Assembly: GCA_022340305.1 (NCBI GenBank)
Contig: JAJDOF010000037.1
Location: 1 to 48,086, forward strand
Origin: Gammaproteobacteria bacterium
GTDB lineage: Bacteria > Pseudomonadota > Gammaproteobacteria > GCA-001735895
Direction of reading: 5' to 3'
Length of the DNA: 48,086 nucleotides
Shown: piece by piece, positions 35,443 through 44,485 of the stretch
Numbering within the stretch: the stretch's first letter is position 1
Layout of the letters: every line of letters begins with the position of its first letter
Program-made: the position numbers and the translations under genes
Notes under the pieces: generated by a model
What the model saw: the letters and a program-made list of their open reading frames with translations, nothing else
Told to the model about the DNA's origin: nothing
Databases searched by the model: none

Positions 35443-36282
35443 TTACTTGAGGCTTTCCCAGTAGGCGGCAAATTGCACCGCGATGCGTCCGCTGCGCGAA
35501 CCGCGCTGGGTAGCGAAGCGCACTGCCTCGATGCGCGCGTCTTCGTCCATTTTCATATCTCGCGCCACCAGGGTTTGCTCGACCACGTCCAGGTATTGAT
35601 CCTGGGTGAAAGGGTGGAACGAAAGCCACAGGCCGAAACGATCGGACAGCGAGATTTTTTCCTCGATGCTGTCGCTCGGATGCAACTGGCCATCCACCAT
35701 GCGGCTGTCGAGGTTGTCCTGCATCGATTCCGGCATCAGGTGGCGACGGTTCGAGGTCGCGTAGATGAGCACGTTGTCGGGCTGCGGTTGCAACGAACCC
35801 TCGAGGCAGGCCTTGAGCGCCTTGTAGGAGTCGTCATTGGCTTCGAAGGATAGATCGTCGAGGTAAATAATAAATTTACGCCCATCCATGGCAAGTTTGT
35901 GGATGATCTCAAACAATTCCCCGGTCGCCGACTTCGGAATTTCCACAATGCATAATCCCTGGTGCGCGAACTCGGTCAATTGGGCTTTGATCAGCGACGA
36001 TTTGCCGGTACCGCGGGCGCCCCAGAGCAGTGCATTGTTTGCCGTTTTGCCGGCCAGGAATTGCGACGTGTTGCGGAACAGCAGATTTTGTTGGCGCTCC
36101 AGGTGCAGCAGCTCGGATTTGTCGACCTGGTCAAAATGGGCGATTCCCTCGAGGCCATTAGCACGCCAGCGATAAGCACTGAAACCGGGTTCGGTAAGCA
36201 CTTCCGATTTGACCGGCACCAGTGTTTCGACGCGGTCGAGGAGCATATCCAGGCGTTTGAATAACTTGTCGAAATCAGACAT
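35443..36282 (-). CDS. DUF815 family AAA+-like ATPase
   Basis: A 279-residue cytoplasmic P-loop protein. Walker A is GARGTGKS (88-95), Walker B is FIIYLDDLSFE, and a sensor-like YATSNRRHLMPE and arginine-rich C-terminal AAA lid follow. Members of this family are widespread in proteobacteria, but the function is unknown. The start ATG 36282 overlaps the ettA stop by one base in a TGATG arrangement, so the two are translationally coupled. Coupling to a translation factor hints at a ribosome- or protein-quality-related role, which is inference. Confidence 0.9.
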   Translation of the reverse strand: MSDFDKLFKRLDMLLDRVETLVPVKSEVLTEPGFSAYRWRANGLEGIAHFDQVDKSELLHLERQQNLLFRNTSQFLAGKTANNALLWGARGTGKSSLIKAQLTEFAHQGLCIVEIPKSATGELFEIIHKLAMDGRKFIIYLDDLSFEANDDSYKALKACLEGSLQPQPDNVLIYATSNRRHLMPESMQDNLDSRMVDGQLHPSDSIEEKISLSDRFGLWLSFHPFTQDQYLDVVEQTLVARDMKMDEDARIEAVRFATQRGSRSGRIAVQFAAYWESLK

Positions 36283-37955
36283 CAGACCTCCAGCCGCTTG
36301 TACTTGATGCGATGGGGTTGATCGGCATCCTGCCCCAGACGCTGCTTGCGATGGCTTTCGTACTCGGAGTAATTGCCCTCGTAGGTATAAACCTCACTGT
36401 TGCCTTCGAATGCGATGATGTGGGTGGCGATGCGATCGAGAAACCAGCGATCGTGCGAAATCACCACGACGCAGCCCGGGAAATCCAGGATAGCTTCCTC
36501 GAGCGCCCGCAGGGTTTCGACGTCGAGATCGTTAGTTGGTTCGTCCAGCAACAGCAGGTTGCCACCGCTCTTCAACAATTTGGCAAGGTGCAGACGATTG
36601 CGTTCGCCCCCGGACAAATCCTTGACGAACTTCTGTTGGGCGGCGCCACGGAAATTAAAGCGTGACACATAGGCTCGCGAGGGAACCTCGTAGCTACCGA
36701 CGACGATGTTGTCGAGGCCGTCTGATAATTCTTCCCAGACAGTCTTGCTGCCATCGAGGTCGTCACGCGATTGGTCGACGTAGGCTATCTTGACGGTCTC
36801 GCCGATCTTGACCGAGCCCTCGTCCAGAGTCTCCTCGCCAACCATGACGCGGAACAGGGTCGTTTTGCCGGCACCGTTAGGACCGATGATGCCGACAATA
36901 CCGCCGCGCGGCAGCTTGAACTCGAGGTTCTGGTAGAGCAGTTTGTCGCCGTAGGATTTTTTACCGCCTTCGATTTCGAAAACGACATCACCGAGGCGCG
37001 GCCCCGGGGGAATGTAAAGCTCGCGGGTCTCGGAACGCTTTTGATACTCCTGCGATGACAGCTCCTCGAAGCGCTTGAGACGAGCCTTGCTCTTCGACTG
37101 CCGCCCCTTTGGGTTGGACTGTACCCATTCGAGTTCAGCCTGCATCGATTTCTGGCGCGCCTTTTCCGAACGCTCCTCGTGCGCGAGTCGCTGTTGCTTC
37201 TGTTCCAGCCAGGACGAGTAGTTACCTTCCCAGGGTATGCCGTGACCGCGGTCGAGTTCGAGTATCCAGCCGGCGACGTTATCGAGGAAATAGCGATCGT
37301 GGGTTACCGCGACCACGGTACCAGGAAAGTCCTTTAGAAATCGCTCAAGCCACGCCACTGATTCGGCATCGAGGTGGTTGGTCGGTTCGTCGAGGATGAG
37401 CATATCGGGATTCGACAACAGTAGCCGACACAGGGCGACGCGGCGTTTTTCACCGCCGGATAAATTCTCCACTACCGCATCCCAGGGCGGCAGGCGAAGT
37501 GCATCCGCGGCGACGTCGAGTTTGCGCTCGAGCTCCCAGGCGCCAGCCGCATCGATCTTTTCCTGGACCTCGGCCTGTTGCGCCAGCAATTCGTTCATTT
37601 CGTCATCAGACATGGGTTCGGCAAACTTCATGTTGATCTCGTTGAAACGATCCAGCAACGCCTTTGATTCCGCGACGCCGAGTTCGACATTGCCGCGCAC
37701 GTCGAGTTGATTGTCGAGTTCGGGTTCCTGCGCCAGGTAGCCGATCCTGATGCCGGTCTGCGGGCGCGCCTCTCCGCTGTGTTCGGTGTCGACACCGGCC
37801 ATGATGCGCAGCAGCGTCGACTTACCCGCACCGTTGTAACCAAGCACCCCTATTTTTGCACCCGGGAAAAAATTCAACGAGATATTTTTTAGTATCTCGG
37901 TTTGTGGGGGCACAACCTTGCCAACCCCGTTCATGGTGTAAATGTATTGCGCCAT
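36282..37955 (-). CDS. ettA: energy-dependent translational throttle protein EttA (ABC-F)
   Basis: A 557-residue cytoplasmic ABC-F ATPase that binds the ribosomal E site and gates the first elongation step by the ADP/ATP ratio. It has two ABC domains without membrane segments: GYNGAGKST with [15 protein letters not shown] and LDEPTNHLD, then GPNGAGKTT with [15 protein letters not shown] and LDEPTNDLD. Both catalytic glutamates are intact. The length (E. coli 555) and the opening [17 protein letters not shown] are diagnostic. A TG-extended -10 box lies 29 nt upstream. Confidence 0.97.
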   Translation of the reverse strand: MAQYIYTMNGVGKVVPPQTEILKNISLNFFPGAKIGVLGYNGAGKSTLLRIMAGVDTEHSGEARPQTGIRIGYLAQEPELDNQLDVRGNVELGVAESKALLDRFNEINMKFAEPMSDDEMNELLAQQAEVQEKIDAAGAWELERKLDVAADALRLPPWDAVVENLSGGEKRRVALCRLLLSNPDMLILDEPTNHLDAESVAWLERFLKDFPGTVVAVTHDRYFLDNVAGWILELDRGHGIPWEGNYSSWLEQKQQRLAHEERSEKARQKSMQAELEWVQSNPKGRQSKSKARLKRFEELSSQEYQKRSETRELYIPPGPRLGDVVFEIEGGKKSYGDKLLYQNLEFKLPRGGIVGIIGPNGAGKTTLFRVMVGEETLDEGSVKIGETVKIAYVDQSRDDLDGSKTVWEELSDGLDNIVVGSYEVPSRAYVSRFNFRGAAQQKFVKDLSGGERNRLHLAKLLKSGGNLLLLDEPTNDLDVETLRALEEAILDFPGCVVVISHDRWFLDRIATHIIAFEGNSEVYTYEGNYSEYESHRKQRLGQDADQPHRIKYKRLEV

Positions 37956-37983
37956 GCCAGCCGTCCAGCCCGGAAAAGGGCGT

Positions 37984-37992
37984 ATTCTAACA
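37984..37992 (-). promoter_or_regulatory. extended -10 promoter of ettA
   Basis: On the minus strand TGTTAGAAT contains the TGn extension and TAGAAT -10, and no strong -35. Transcription would start near 37977, which leaves a leader of about 22 nt. Part of this box lies within the direct repeat TCTAACAGTGC. Confidence 0.45.
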
Positions 37993-38086
37993 GTGCCTGC
38001 TGGCAGAAAAACAGCCTCGTTTGCGTCGCGCTGGACAGTTCAACTAAAATTGTGGCTTGCGCTGCCCTGTTGCGGTCTAACAGTGC
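37986..38086. repeat. direct repeat pair in the ettA-sucA intergenic region
   Basis: TCTAACAGTGC occurs exactly at 37986-37996 and 38076-38086 in the same orientation, 90 nt apart. The copies may be regulator sites shared by the divergent genes, or chance. Confidence 0.4.
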
Positions 38087-38186
38087 ACAATAAAATGCTT
38101 ATTAATACAGCAACTTCGGCTATTATGTCGGCCTTGACAAGTAAACTTTAATTCACGTTCCCAAAGCAGCCCACAGGTAAGCGATT

Positions 38187-41012
38187 ATGAGCATGAAGAA
38201 GATGCAGCAACAAAGTTATCTTCACGGAAGTAACGCTGCATTCATAGAAGAACTCTATTCAGATTATCTGCAAAATGAAAACAGTGTCGATGAAAACTGG
38301 CGAAACTGGTTTGCCGAGCTCAGAAACGGTGAGTTGACGCCGGACCAGGATCATCTGCAAATCCAGGCGCAGATGAAGTCGCTGGTGATGAACAAACGCC
38401 GCGGCGGCACCGTGAACGAGACCGTATCGAACGATCATGAAGCCAAGCAGGTCAAGGTTCTGCAACTCATCAACGCCTATCGCGTCAAGGGCCATCAGAA
38501 AGCCCGGCTGGACCCGCTGGGACTTGCCGAAATCCCGGATAATCCGGAAATGACCCTGGCCGGCAACGACCTCAGTGAAGCCGACCTCGATACCGTATTC
38601 AAAACCGGATCGTTGTTCGGGGTCGATGAAGTTCCGTTGCGTGAAATTATTGCGCGTCTCGAAAAAACTTACTGTGGCACTATCGGCCTCGAGTACATGC
38701 ACATCGAGGATCGTTCGCAAAAACGCTGGATTCAGGTGCAGATCGAAACCTCGTTGTCGACACCCGATTTCCGTGAAGGCCGTCGCAACCGAATACTGGA
38801 TCGTATCATTGCGGCCGAAAATCTGGAGAAATACCTGCATACCCGCTACATCGGGCAAAAGCGGTTTTCCCTCGAGGGTGGTGAATCACTGATTCCGATT
38901 CTCGATCGCGTGGTGCAGCAATCGGGTGTTACCAACACCCATGAAGTGGTCATCGGCATGGCGCACCGCGGGCGCCTCAACGTCCTCACCAATATTTTCG
39001 GCAAGATGCCCAGCGACCTGTTCGACGAATTCGAAGGCAATGTAAATATGGACGAGCGCTTTAACTACGACGTCAAATATCACCAGGGCTTTTCCTCCGA
39101 CATCTATACCGACTCGGGGCCGATGCACCTGGCGCTGGCCTTCAACCCCTCGCACCTGGAAATCGTCGACCCGGTAGTGGAAGGCTCGGTTCGCGCGCGC
39201 CAGCGCCGTTTCCCGGATCGCACCACGCGCGACGTGTTGCCGGTTTTGATTCATGGTGACTCCGCCTTTGCCGGACAGGGGGTTGTCATGGAAACCTTCA
39301 ACATGTGCAAGACACGAGGTTACAAGACTGGCGGTACGATCCATATCATCGTCAATAACCAGATCGGGTTTACCACCAGCAATCCGCGCGATATGCGTTC
39401 GTCGTTTTACTGTACCGAGGTTGCTCGCATCGTACAGGCACCGATTTTTCATGTGAATGGGGACGATCCGGAAGCCTGCGTGTTCATCGCCGAGATTGCG
39501 GTCAAATTTCGCGAGACCTTCAAGCAGGATGTCGTCATCGACATGGTCTGCTATCGCCGCTATGGCCACAATGAAGCCGACGAGCCGGCAGTCACACAAC
39601 CGCTGATGTATGCTGCGATCCGCAAGCATCCACGACTGGTGGAACTGCACACCGGGCGCCTCGTCGATGAAGGCTTTACCACGCAGGAAAAGGTCGATGA
39701 AATGATCGCCGATTATCGGCGTGCGCTGGAGGAGGGTGGCGCGGTGGCCCTGAATGTGATTTCAGGTCTTGAGCCGACGACGGCGCGCGACTGGGCAGGT
39801 TTGCAGGAAGGTGACGTCAATTTAACCCCGGGTACGGCAGTCACTGCAGAGAAAATCCAGCATCTGGGTCAGCAAATGTTAACCCTGCCCGAAGGCTACA
39901 AACTGCATCCCAGGGTTGCCAAAATTATGGAAAACCGGCAGAAGATGATCGACGGAGAGCTCGCCGGCGACTGGGGCTTCGCCGAAAACCTGGCCTATGC
40001 CACCTTGCTCGACGATGGCTATAATATCCGCCTGTCGGGGCAGGATAGCGAGCGGGGTACTTTCTTCCATCGTCATGCCGCGCTGCACGATCAGAATACC
40101 GGAGAGATTTACAAGCCGCTGAAGCATCTTGCCGAGCAGCAACCGCGCTTCGAGGTGATCAACTCGTTTCTCTCCGAGGAAGCGGTGCTCGGTTTCGAAT
40201 ACGGTTATTCATCGACCGATCCCAGAACCCTGGTCATCTGGGAAGCGCAATTCGGTGATTTTGCCAATGGTGCGCAGGTCGTTATCGATCAATTTATCAG
40301 TTCCGGTGAAATGAAGTGGGGCAGGTTGAGTGGCCTGGTCATGCTGCTACCGCATGGTTACGAAGGTCAGGGTCCGGAACATTCATCGGCGCGTATCGAG
40401 CGCTATCTAGAGTTGTGCGCGCAACACAATATGCGTGTGGTGCAACCAACCCTGCCGGCGCAGATATTCCATCTGTTGCGTACCCAGATGATGTGCGGCT
40501 TCCGTAAGCCGCTGATTATTTTGAGCCCCAAGAGTCTATTACGCCATGAGCGAGCGGTATCGACGCTGGACACTTACAGCAATGGCGAATTTCAGAAAGT
40601 CATCGCCGAAATCGACGACATCGACGCCGCAGCAGTCAAGCGCCTGATCTTGTGCAGTGGCAAGATTTACTACAAGCTGTATGAAACCCGTGAAGAACAA
40701 TACGATAAAACCACTGCGATCGTCCGTGTGGAGCAGCTCTACCCGTTTCCCAAGCAGGACCTGAGCGACATCAAGGCGGGTTATCCTGCGCTGGAAAACG
40801 TCGTCTGGTGCCAGGACGAACCGCGTAACCAGGGCATGTTTCGCGAATTCAAGAGTCGTCTGAACGAGACTTTCGCACCGTTGCAGGTGCAATACTCCGG
40901 GCGAATCTCGGCAGCCTCGCCCGCGGTTGGCTACATGGCATTGCATCTTCAGCAGGAAGCGAAACTGGTCAAGGATGCATTTGAAGCCGAGTTCTCGGAT
41001 AAACTCGAATAA
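38187..41012 (+). CDS. sucA: 2-oxoglutarate dehydrogenase E1 component
   Basis: The thiamine diphosphate-dependent first subunit of the 2-oxoglutarate dehydrogenase complex of the TCA cycle, in the cytoplasm. The 941-residue chain opens with the SucA-type E2-binding N terminus (SYLHGSNAAFIEELYSDYLQ). It contains VVIGMAHRGRLNVLTNIFGK, the Mg-thiamine motif GDSAFAGQGVVMETFN with a later NNQIGFTT, and the transketolase-like C-terminal part (HGYEGQGPEHSSARIERYLE). ATG 38187 has AGGTAA upstream; ATG 38193 is possible. TATTAT at 38121-38126 is a possible -10. sucB follows after 32 nt. Confidence 0.98.
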   Translation: MSMKKMQQQSYLHGSNAAFIEELYSDYLQNENSVDENWRNWFAELRNGELTPDQDHLQIQAQMKSLVMNKRRGGTVNETVSNDHEAKQVKVLQLINAYRVKGHQKARLDPLGLAEIPDNPEMTLAGNDLSEADLDTVFKTGSLFGVDEVPLREIIARLEKTYCGTIGLEYMHIEDRSQKRWIQVQIETSLSTPDFREGRRNRILDRIIAAENLEKYLHTRYIGQKRFSLEGGESLIPILDRVVQQSGVTNTHEVVIGMAHRGRLNVLTNIFGKMPSDLFDEFEGNVNMDERFNYDVKYHQGFSSDIYTDSGPMHLALAFNPSHLEIVDPVVEGSVRARQRRFPDRTTRDVLPVLIHGDSAFAGQGVVMETFNMCKTRGYKTGGTIHIIVNNQIGFTTSNPRDMRSSFYCTEVARIVQAPIFHVNGDDPEACVFIAEIAVKFRETFKQDVVIDMVCYRRYGHNEADEPAVTQPLMYAAIRKHPRLVELHTGRLVDEGFTTQEKVDEMIADYRRALEEGGAVALNVISGLEPTTARDWAGLQEGDVNLTPGTAVTAEKIQHLGQQMLTLPEGYKLHPRVAKIMENRQKMIDGELAGDWGFAENLAYATLLDDGYNIRLSGQDSERGTFFHRHAALHDQNTGEIYKPLKHLAEQQPRFEVINSFLSEEAVLGFEYGYSSTDPRTLVIWEAQFGDFANGAQVVIDQFISSGEMKWGRLSGLVMLLPHGYEGQGPEHSSARIERYLELCAQHNMRVVQPTLPAQIFHLLRTQMMCGFRKPLIILSPKSLLRHERAVSTLDTYSNGEFQKVIAEIDDIDAAAVKRLILCSGKIYYKLYETREEQYDKTTAIVRVEQLYPFPKQDLSDIKAGYPALENVVWCQDEPRNQGMFREFKSRLNETFAPLQVQYSGRISAASPAVGYMALHLQQEAKLVKDAFEAEFSDKLE

Positions 41013-41044
41013 TTTAATGAAAGTTTAAATCACTGGAGCACACA

Positions 41045-42250
41045 ATGCAGGTTGAAATCAAGGTACCTCAGTTACCGGAATCCGTCACCGAGGGAACCCT
41101 GGGAGACTGGCACAAGCAGGTCGGAGATATGGTTGCAGTCGACGAGAATATTGTCGACCTCGAAACCGACAAGGTGGTGCTCGAAATTGTCGCCAGCAAG
41201 GCCGGCGCCATCGAGTCGATCGCATTTGCGTCTGGCGATACGGTAAAAAGTGGCGATGTGCTCGGAGTAATCAATACTGAAGCGGCGGCGGCAAGCGCTG
41301 CCGGCGACGCAGGACCGGTCGCAGAACCGGTCGCAGAAGACAGTGCCAGTGCCAGGGTCAGTCCCGCAGTGCGCAAGATGCTAAATGAAAACGATCTCAA
41401 CGTCGATGACGTGCAGGGGACTGGCAAGAAGGGGGCGATACTGAAAGCAGACGTAGAGCAACATTTACAACATCAGTCCGCGCCGGCCGCCAGCGTCGCG
41501 GCACCCGCTCCGGCGCCAGCGCCGCCGGCCGCAGCTATCCCCACCGCTGGCCGCAATGATCGTCGAGTGCCGATGAGCCGACTGCGTGCCAAGATCGCCG
41601 AACGACTCAAGCAGGCACAGAACACCGCGGCAATGTTGACTACCTTTAACGAGGTCAATCTGAAGCCGTTGATGGATACCCGCGCGGCCTATCGAGATGC
41701 CTTCGAGAAGGCGCATGGGGTAAAGCTGGGCATGATGTCTTTTTTTACGGCGGCGTCGGTAGAGGCCCTCAAGCGCTTCCCCGCGGTAAACGCATCGGTC
41801 GATGGCAGCGACATCGTCTATCACGATTATTTCGATATCGGCATCGCGGTCAGCTCGGAGCGCGGTCTGGTGGTCCCAATATTGCGCGATGCCGATCAGA
41901 TGAGTTATGCGGAAATCGAACAGTCGATCCGTGATATGGGTATGCGCGCGCGCGATGGCAAGTTGGGTATCGAGGAATTGACGGGTGGCACTTTCAGTAT
42001 CACCAATGGTGGTATTTTTGGATCGATGCTGTCGACGCCGATACTCAATCCTCCGCAATCGGCAATTCTCGGCATGCATTCAATCCAGCAGCGCGCGGTG
42101 GTTATCGACGGTGAAATCGTGGCGCGACCGATGATGTATCTGGCGCTCTCCTATGACCATCGAATCGTCGATGGCAAGGATGCGGTTCAGTTCCTGGTCA
42201 CGATCAAAAATGTTCTGGAAGACCCGGCGAGATTGCTGCTGGGCGTCTGA
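41045..42250 (+). CDS. sucB: dihydrolipoyllysine-residue succinyltransferase (E2 of 2-oxoglutarate dehydrogenase)
   Basis: The core E2 subunit of the 2-oxoglutarate dehydrogenase complex, 401 residues. It has one lipoyl domain (1-77) with the modified K43 in ETDKVVLE, an Ala/Pro-rich linker, an E1/E3-binding domain near 105-140 ([20 protein letters not shown]), a second Ala/Pro linker, and the catalytic acyltransferase domain with H372 and D376 in [12 protein letters not shown]. No lpdA or sucCD follows, so E3 must be encoded elsewhere. Confidence 0.97.
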   Translation: MQVEIKVPQLPESVTEGTLGDWHKQVGDMVAVDENIVDLETDKVVLEIVASKAGAIESIAFASGDTVKSGDVLGVINTEAAAASAAGDAGPVAEPVAEDSASARVSPAVRKMLNENDLNVDDVQGTGKKGAILKADVEQHLQHQSAPAASVAAPAPAPAPPAAAIPTAGRNDRRVPMSRLRAKIAERLKQAQNTAAMLTTFNEVNLKPLMDTRAAYRDAFEKAHGVKLGMMSFFTAASVEALKRFPAVNASVDGSDIVYHDYFDIGIAVSSERGLVVPILRDADQMSYAEIEQSIRDMGMRARDGKLGIEELTGGTFSITNGGIFGSMLSTPILNPPQSAILGMHSIQQRAVVIDGEIVARPMMYLALSYDHRIVDGKDAVQFLVTIKNVLEDPARLLLGV

Positions 42251-42258
42251 CGGGTTGT

Positions 42259-42275
42259 GCGGGTCGCCGACCCGC
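42259..42275 (+). terminator. hairpin after sucB
   Basis: GCGGGTC (42259-42265) pairs perfectly with GACCCGC (42269-42275) around a 3-nt loop, 8 nt after the sucB stop. It has no clean T tract, so it may act in either direction between convergent sucB and the DUF1631 gene, or only protect the mRNA end. Confidence 0.45.
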
Positions 42276-42321
42276 GTTGCTTCACTTCACAAACGGGTCG
42301 CTCGAGTATCGAGGCCCGGCT

Positions 42322-44319
42322 TTACAAGGTCTTCATAAAGCTGGTTCGGGATTTTGTCACGTCTGCCGATCCGACGCCATCAAACGAAATATCGCCCGCT
42401 TCGATTTTTTGCGCCAGTGTTGTCGCATCGATTTCGCAGACGCGTTTGCCGTCGCGGTCGACAAAAATGAACAGTATTGAATCTTCAGCTTTCCAGGCGA
42501 GTTTAGCCAGCTTGCGTTCCTGACCTTGTTTGATGTGCACCCAGTCGCCGATGGCCAGGGATTCCACGTGATTAATTTTCTTCGGCGCTTCGGGCCTGAT
42601 CGATTTAAACGCTTTCATCATATCCGGCGGGATCTGAAAGACACCGGTTTGCATGATCTCGTCGAACTCAGCGCCGTCGTCTTCCGGCGCGAAGGACTGT
42701 GCCGACAGTGAACGGGTTTTACGCCGGGCTTCGATGATGTTGCGCGCCGTTTGCTCGGCGACATTTTGTTGCTCGAGATTCAGGAAATCTCGCAGCGATT
42801 GCTGTAGCGACTCGGCAAGCTTGAGACTGCGCATCGCCCGGTGTAGCGAATGCGCCACCATCGGCAATACTTCGATCAACTCTGCCTGTTCATCCGGGCT
42901 GGTTTTCGGGATCAGTGACCAGACCTGTTTTTGTACCATCGAAATCGTCTTATGCCAGGGGTCAGAATCCATGCCGATTTGCAGCGCGATTTGCACCAGT
43001 AGTGGCAACCAGACTTTTTCGAACAGGATCAGTGAAGTCCCCTGCTGGCGAAGCGGCTCGGTGATCTCCGCGAGGCGCTCCTTGACCAGCGGTAATACCT
43101 TGCGCGTGGCGTCGAGCTTGCGCTTGCGGCGGATGGCATTTTCGTTTTCCGTTATGTAGCGCTGATAGCCCTCAAGCATCTGGGTATAGTGGTCGACCGT
43201 GATGAATTGCAGGCTTGCCATGCTGTCTATTTGATCGCGAATAAAGCGAACACCGGAAAACTCGGAATTGCCATTGCGTGCGATTTCGACCTCGCTGCTG
43301 ATGATGCTGTCGAGCAGTCGGCGTGCCGGGTTGCTGGAACGACGGAGAAAGCCATCTTCCTGGATTGCGGTAATAAACACATAGATCTGCAGGCGCGCCA
43401 GTTGTTGCTTGACCGGTAAAGGCAGGTCTTCGTCCTCGAAGATCAATTTGAAAATCAGGTTGAGCTGATCGATTTGTTCATCGTAACCGTCGAGGCCAAA
43501 TCGCGCAAAACGCTGTTTCAGTTCAGGGAAATAGTTCTGAAAACGGTTGCTGGAGATACGTGACTTCTCCTTGTAATGCTGCAGTAGCACCAGCTGGCAC
43601 ATGCTCTGGTTAATTTTCAATGTTGACGGTGGCTCGGATTCACTCAATCCATCGGGGCTGCGCAATTGAATGCGGGCCATCGCCATATCCGGCATCATAC
43701 CGCGTTCAAACAAAAGCTGGTCGATTCGACGATATAGCGGGCCGAGCGACTCGATGAAACGATCGGCGAATAGTTGATACAGTGCCAGTTTGAAGCTGAC
43801 GTCGAGATCGAGACTATCGACCGCATAGCGAAACGATTCGCACAGTTGCTTTACCTGTAATGGATTTTCATACAAATTGGCGCGCGCGCGCCTGGTGCAG
43901 GCCTGCAGTCGCTTCAGTATGCAACGATCAAATTCCTTGAATGCGCCGTCATAACGAGTGGTAATCGCCACCAACTCGGTAATTTCGATATCGTCATCGG
44001 ATCCCGCTAGCCCGATCCGTTCCCAGTCATGTAAACTGCGCTCCTGCGATTGCGAGCCATCGGCTGCTTTGAATTCGGCAAAATGCTGCTTGAGTTGAAA
44101 CGCAAAGGATGAGCAAATGATGCGTTGCTTGTGCTTGATCAATTTGACCAGGCGGGCGCTATCGTGTTCTGACAAACTCCAGTCATGGTAGTCTTCGGCG
44201 CTTTCTACCATACGCACCAGCATTTCGCCGATCAGCTTTTTGCTAAGGCTGGCCGCGTCCGCAAAGGCATCGTGACCCGATGTTGTGGCTGTGGTTCGCG
44301 AGTTTGTGGGAACGGTCAT
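42322..44319 (-). CDS. DUF1631 family protein
   Basis: A 665-residue, mostly helical protein of the DUF1631 family, sometimes wrongly labelled thymidine phosphorylase. No catalytic motif or membrane segment is evident. The last 90 residues (VESLAIGDWVHIKQGQERKL, ILFIFVDRDGKRVCEIDATT) look like a small beta-rich module resembling PilZ, which could bind a nucleotide or another protein. It converges on sucB and is divergent from rlmKL. A TATATT -10-like box (44358-44353, minus) lies upstream. Confidence 0.88.
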   Translation of the reverse strand: MTVPTNSRTTATTSGHDAFADAASLSKKLIGEMLVRMVESAEDYHDWSLSEHDSARLVKLIKHKQRIICSSFAFQLKQHFAEFKAADGSQSQERSLHDWERIGLAGSDDDIEITELVAITTRYDGAFKEFDRCILKRLQACTRRARANLYENPLQVKQLCESFRYAVDSLDLDVSFKLALYQLFADRFIESLGPLYRRIDQLLFERGMMPDMAMARIQLRSPDGLSESEPPSTLKINQSMCQLVLLQHYKEKSRISSNRFQNYFPELKQRFARFGLDGYDEQIDQLNLIFKLIFEDEDLPLPVKQQLARLQIYVFITAIQEDGFLRRSSNPARRLLDSIISSEVEIARNGNSEFSGVRFIRDQIDSMASLQFITVDHYTQMLEGYQRYITENENAIRRKRKLDATRKVLPLVKERLAEITEPLRQQGTSLILFEKVWLPLLVQIALQIGMDSDPWHKTISMVQKQVWSLIPKTSPDEQAELIEVLPMVAHSLHRAMRSLKLAESLQQSLRDFLNLEQQNVAEQTARNIIEARRKTRSLSAQSFAPEDDGAEFDEIMQTGVFQIPPDMMKAFKSIRPEAPKKINHVESLAIGDWVHIKQGQERKLAKLAWKAEDSILFIFVDRDGKRVCEIDATTLAQKIEAGDISFDGVGSADVTKSRTSFMKTL

Positions 44320-44485
44320 TAGGGCCTGGATTGCAAACAGGTTAGAGTACTTAATATAGGGTAAATCAAGGGTTATTTCCTACAACTATTTGCATAAAAA
44401 TCGTTTAACAACAGTTTTCGGCAGAAGGCGTAATATCACCTGCCAGTGGTATGCGAACTATTTTACCACCGGGTTAATGAACTAA

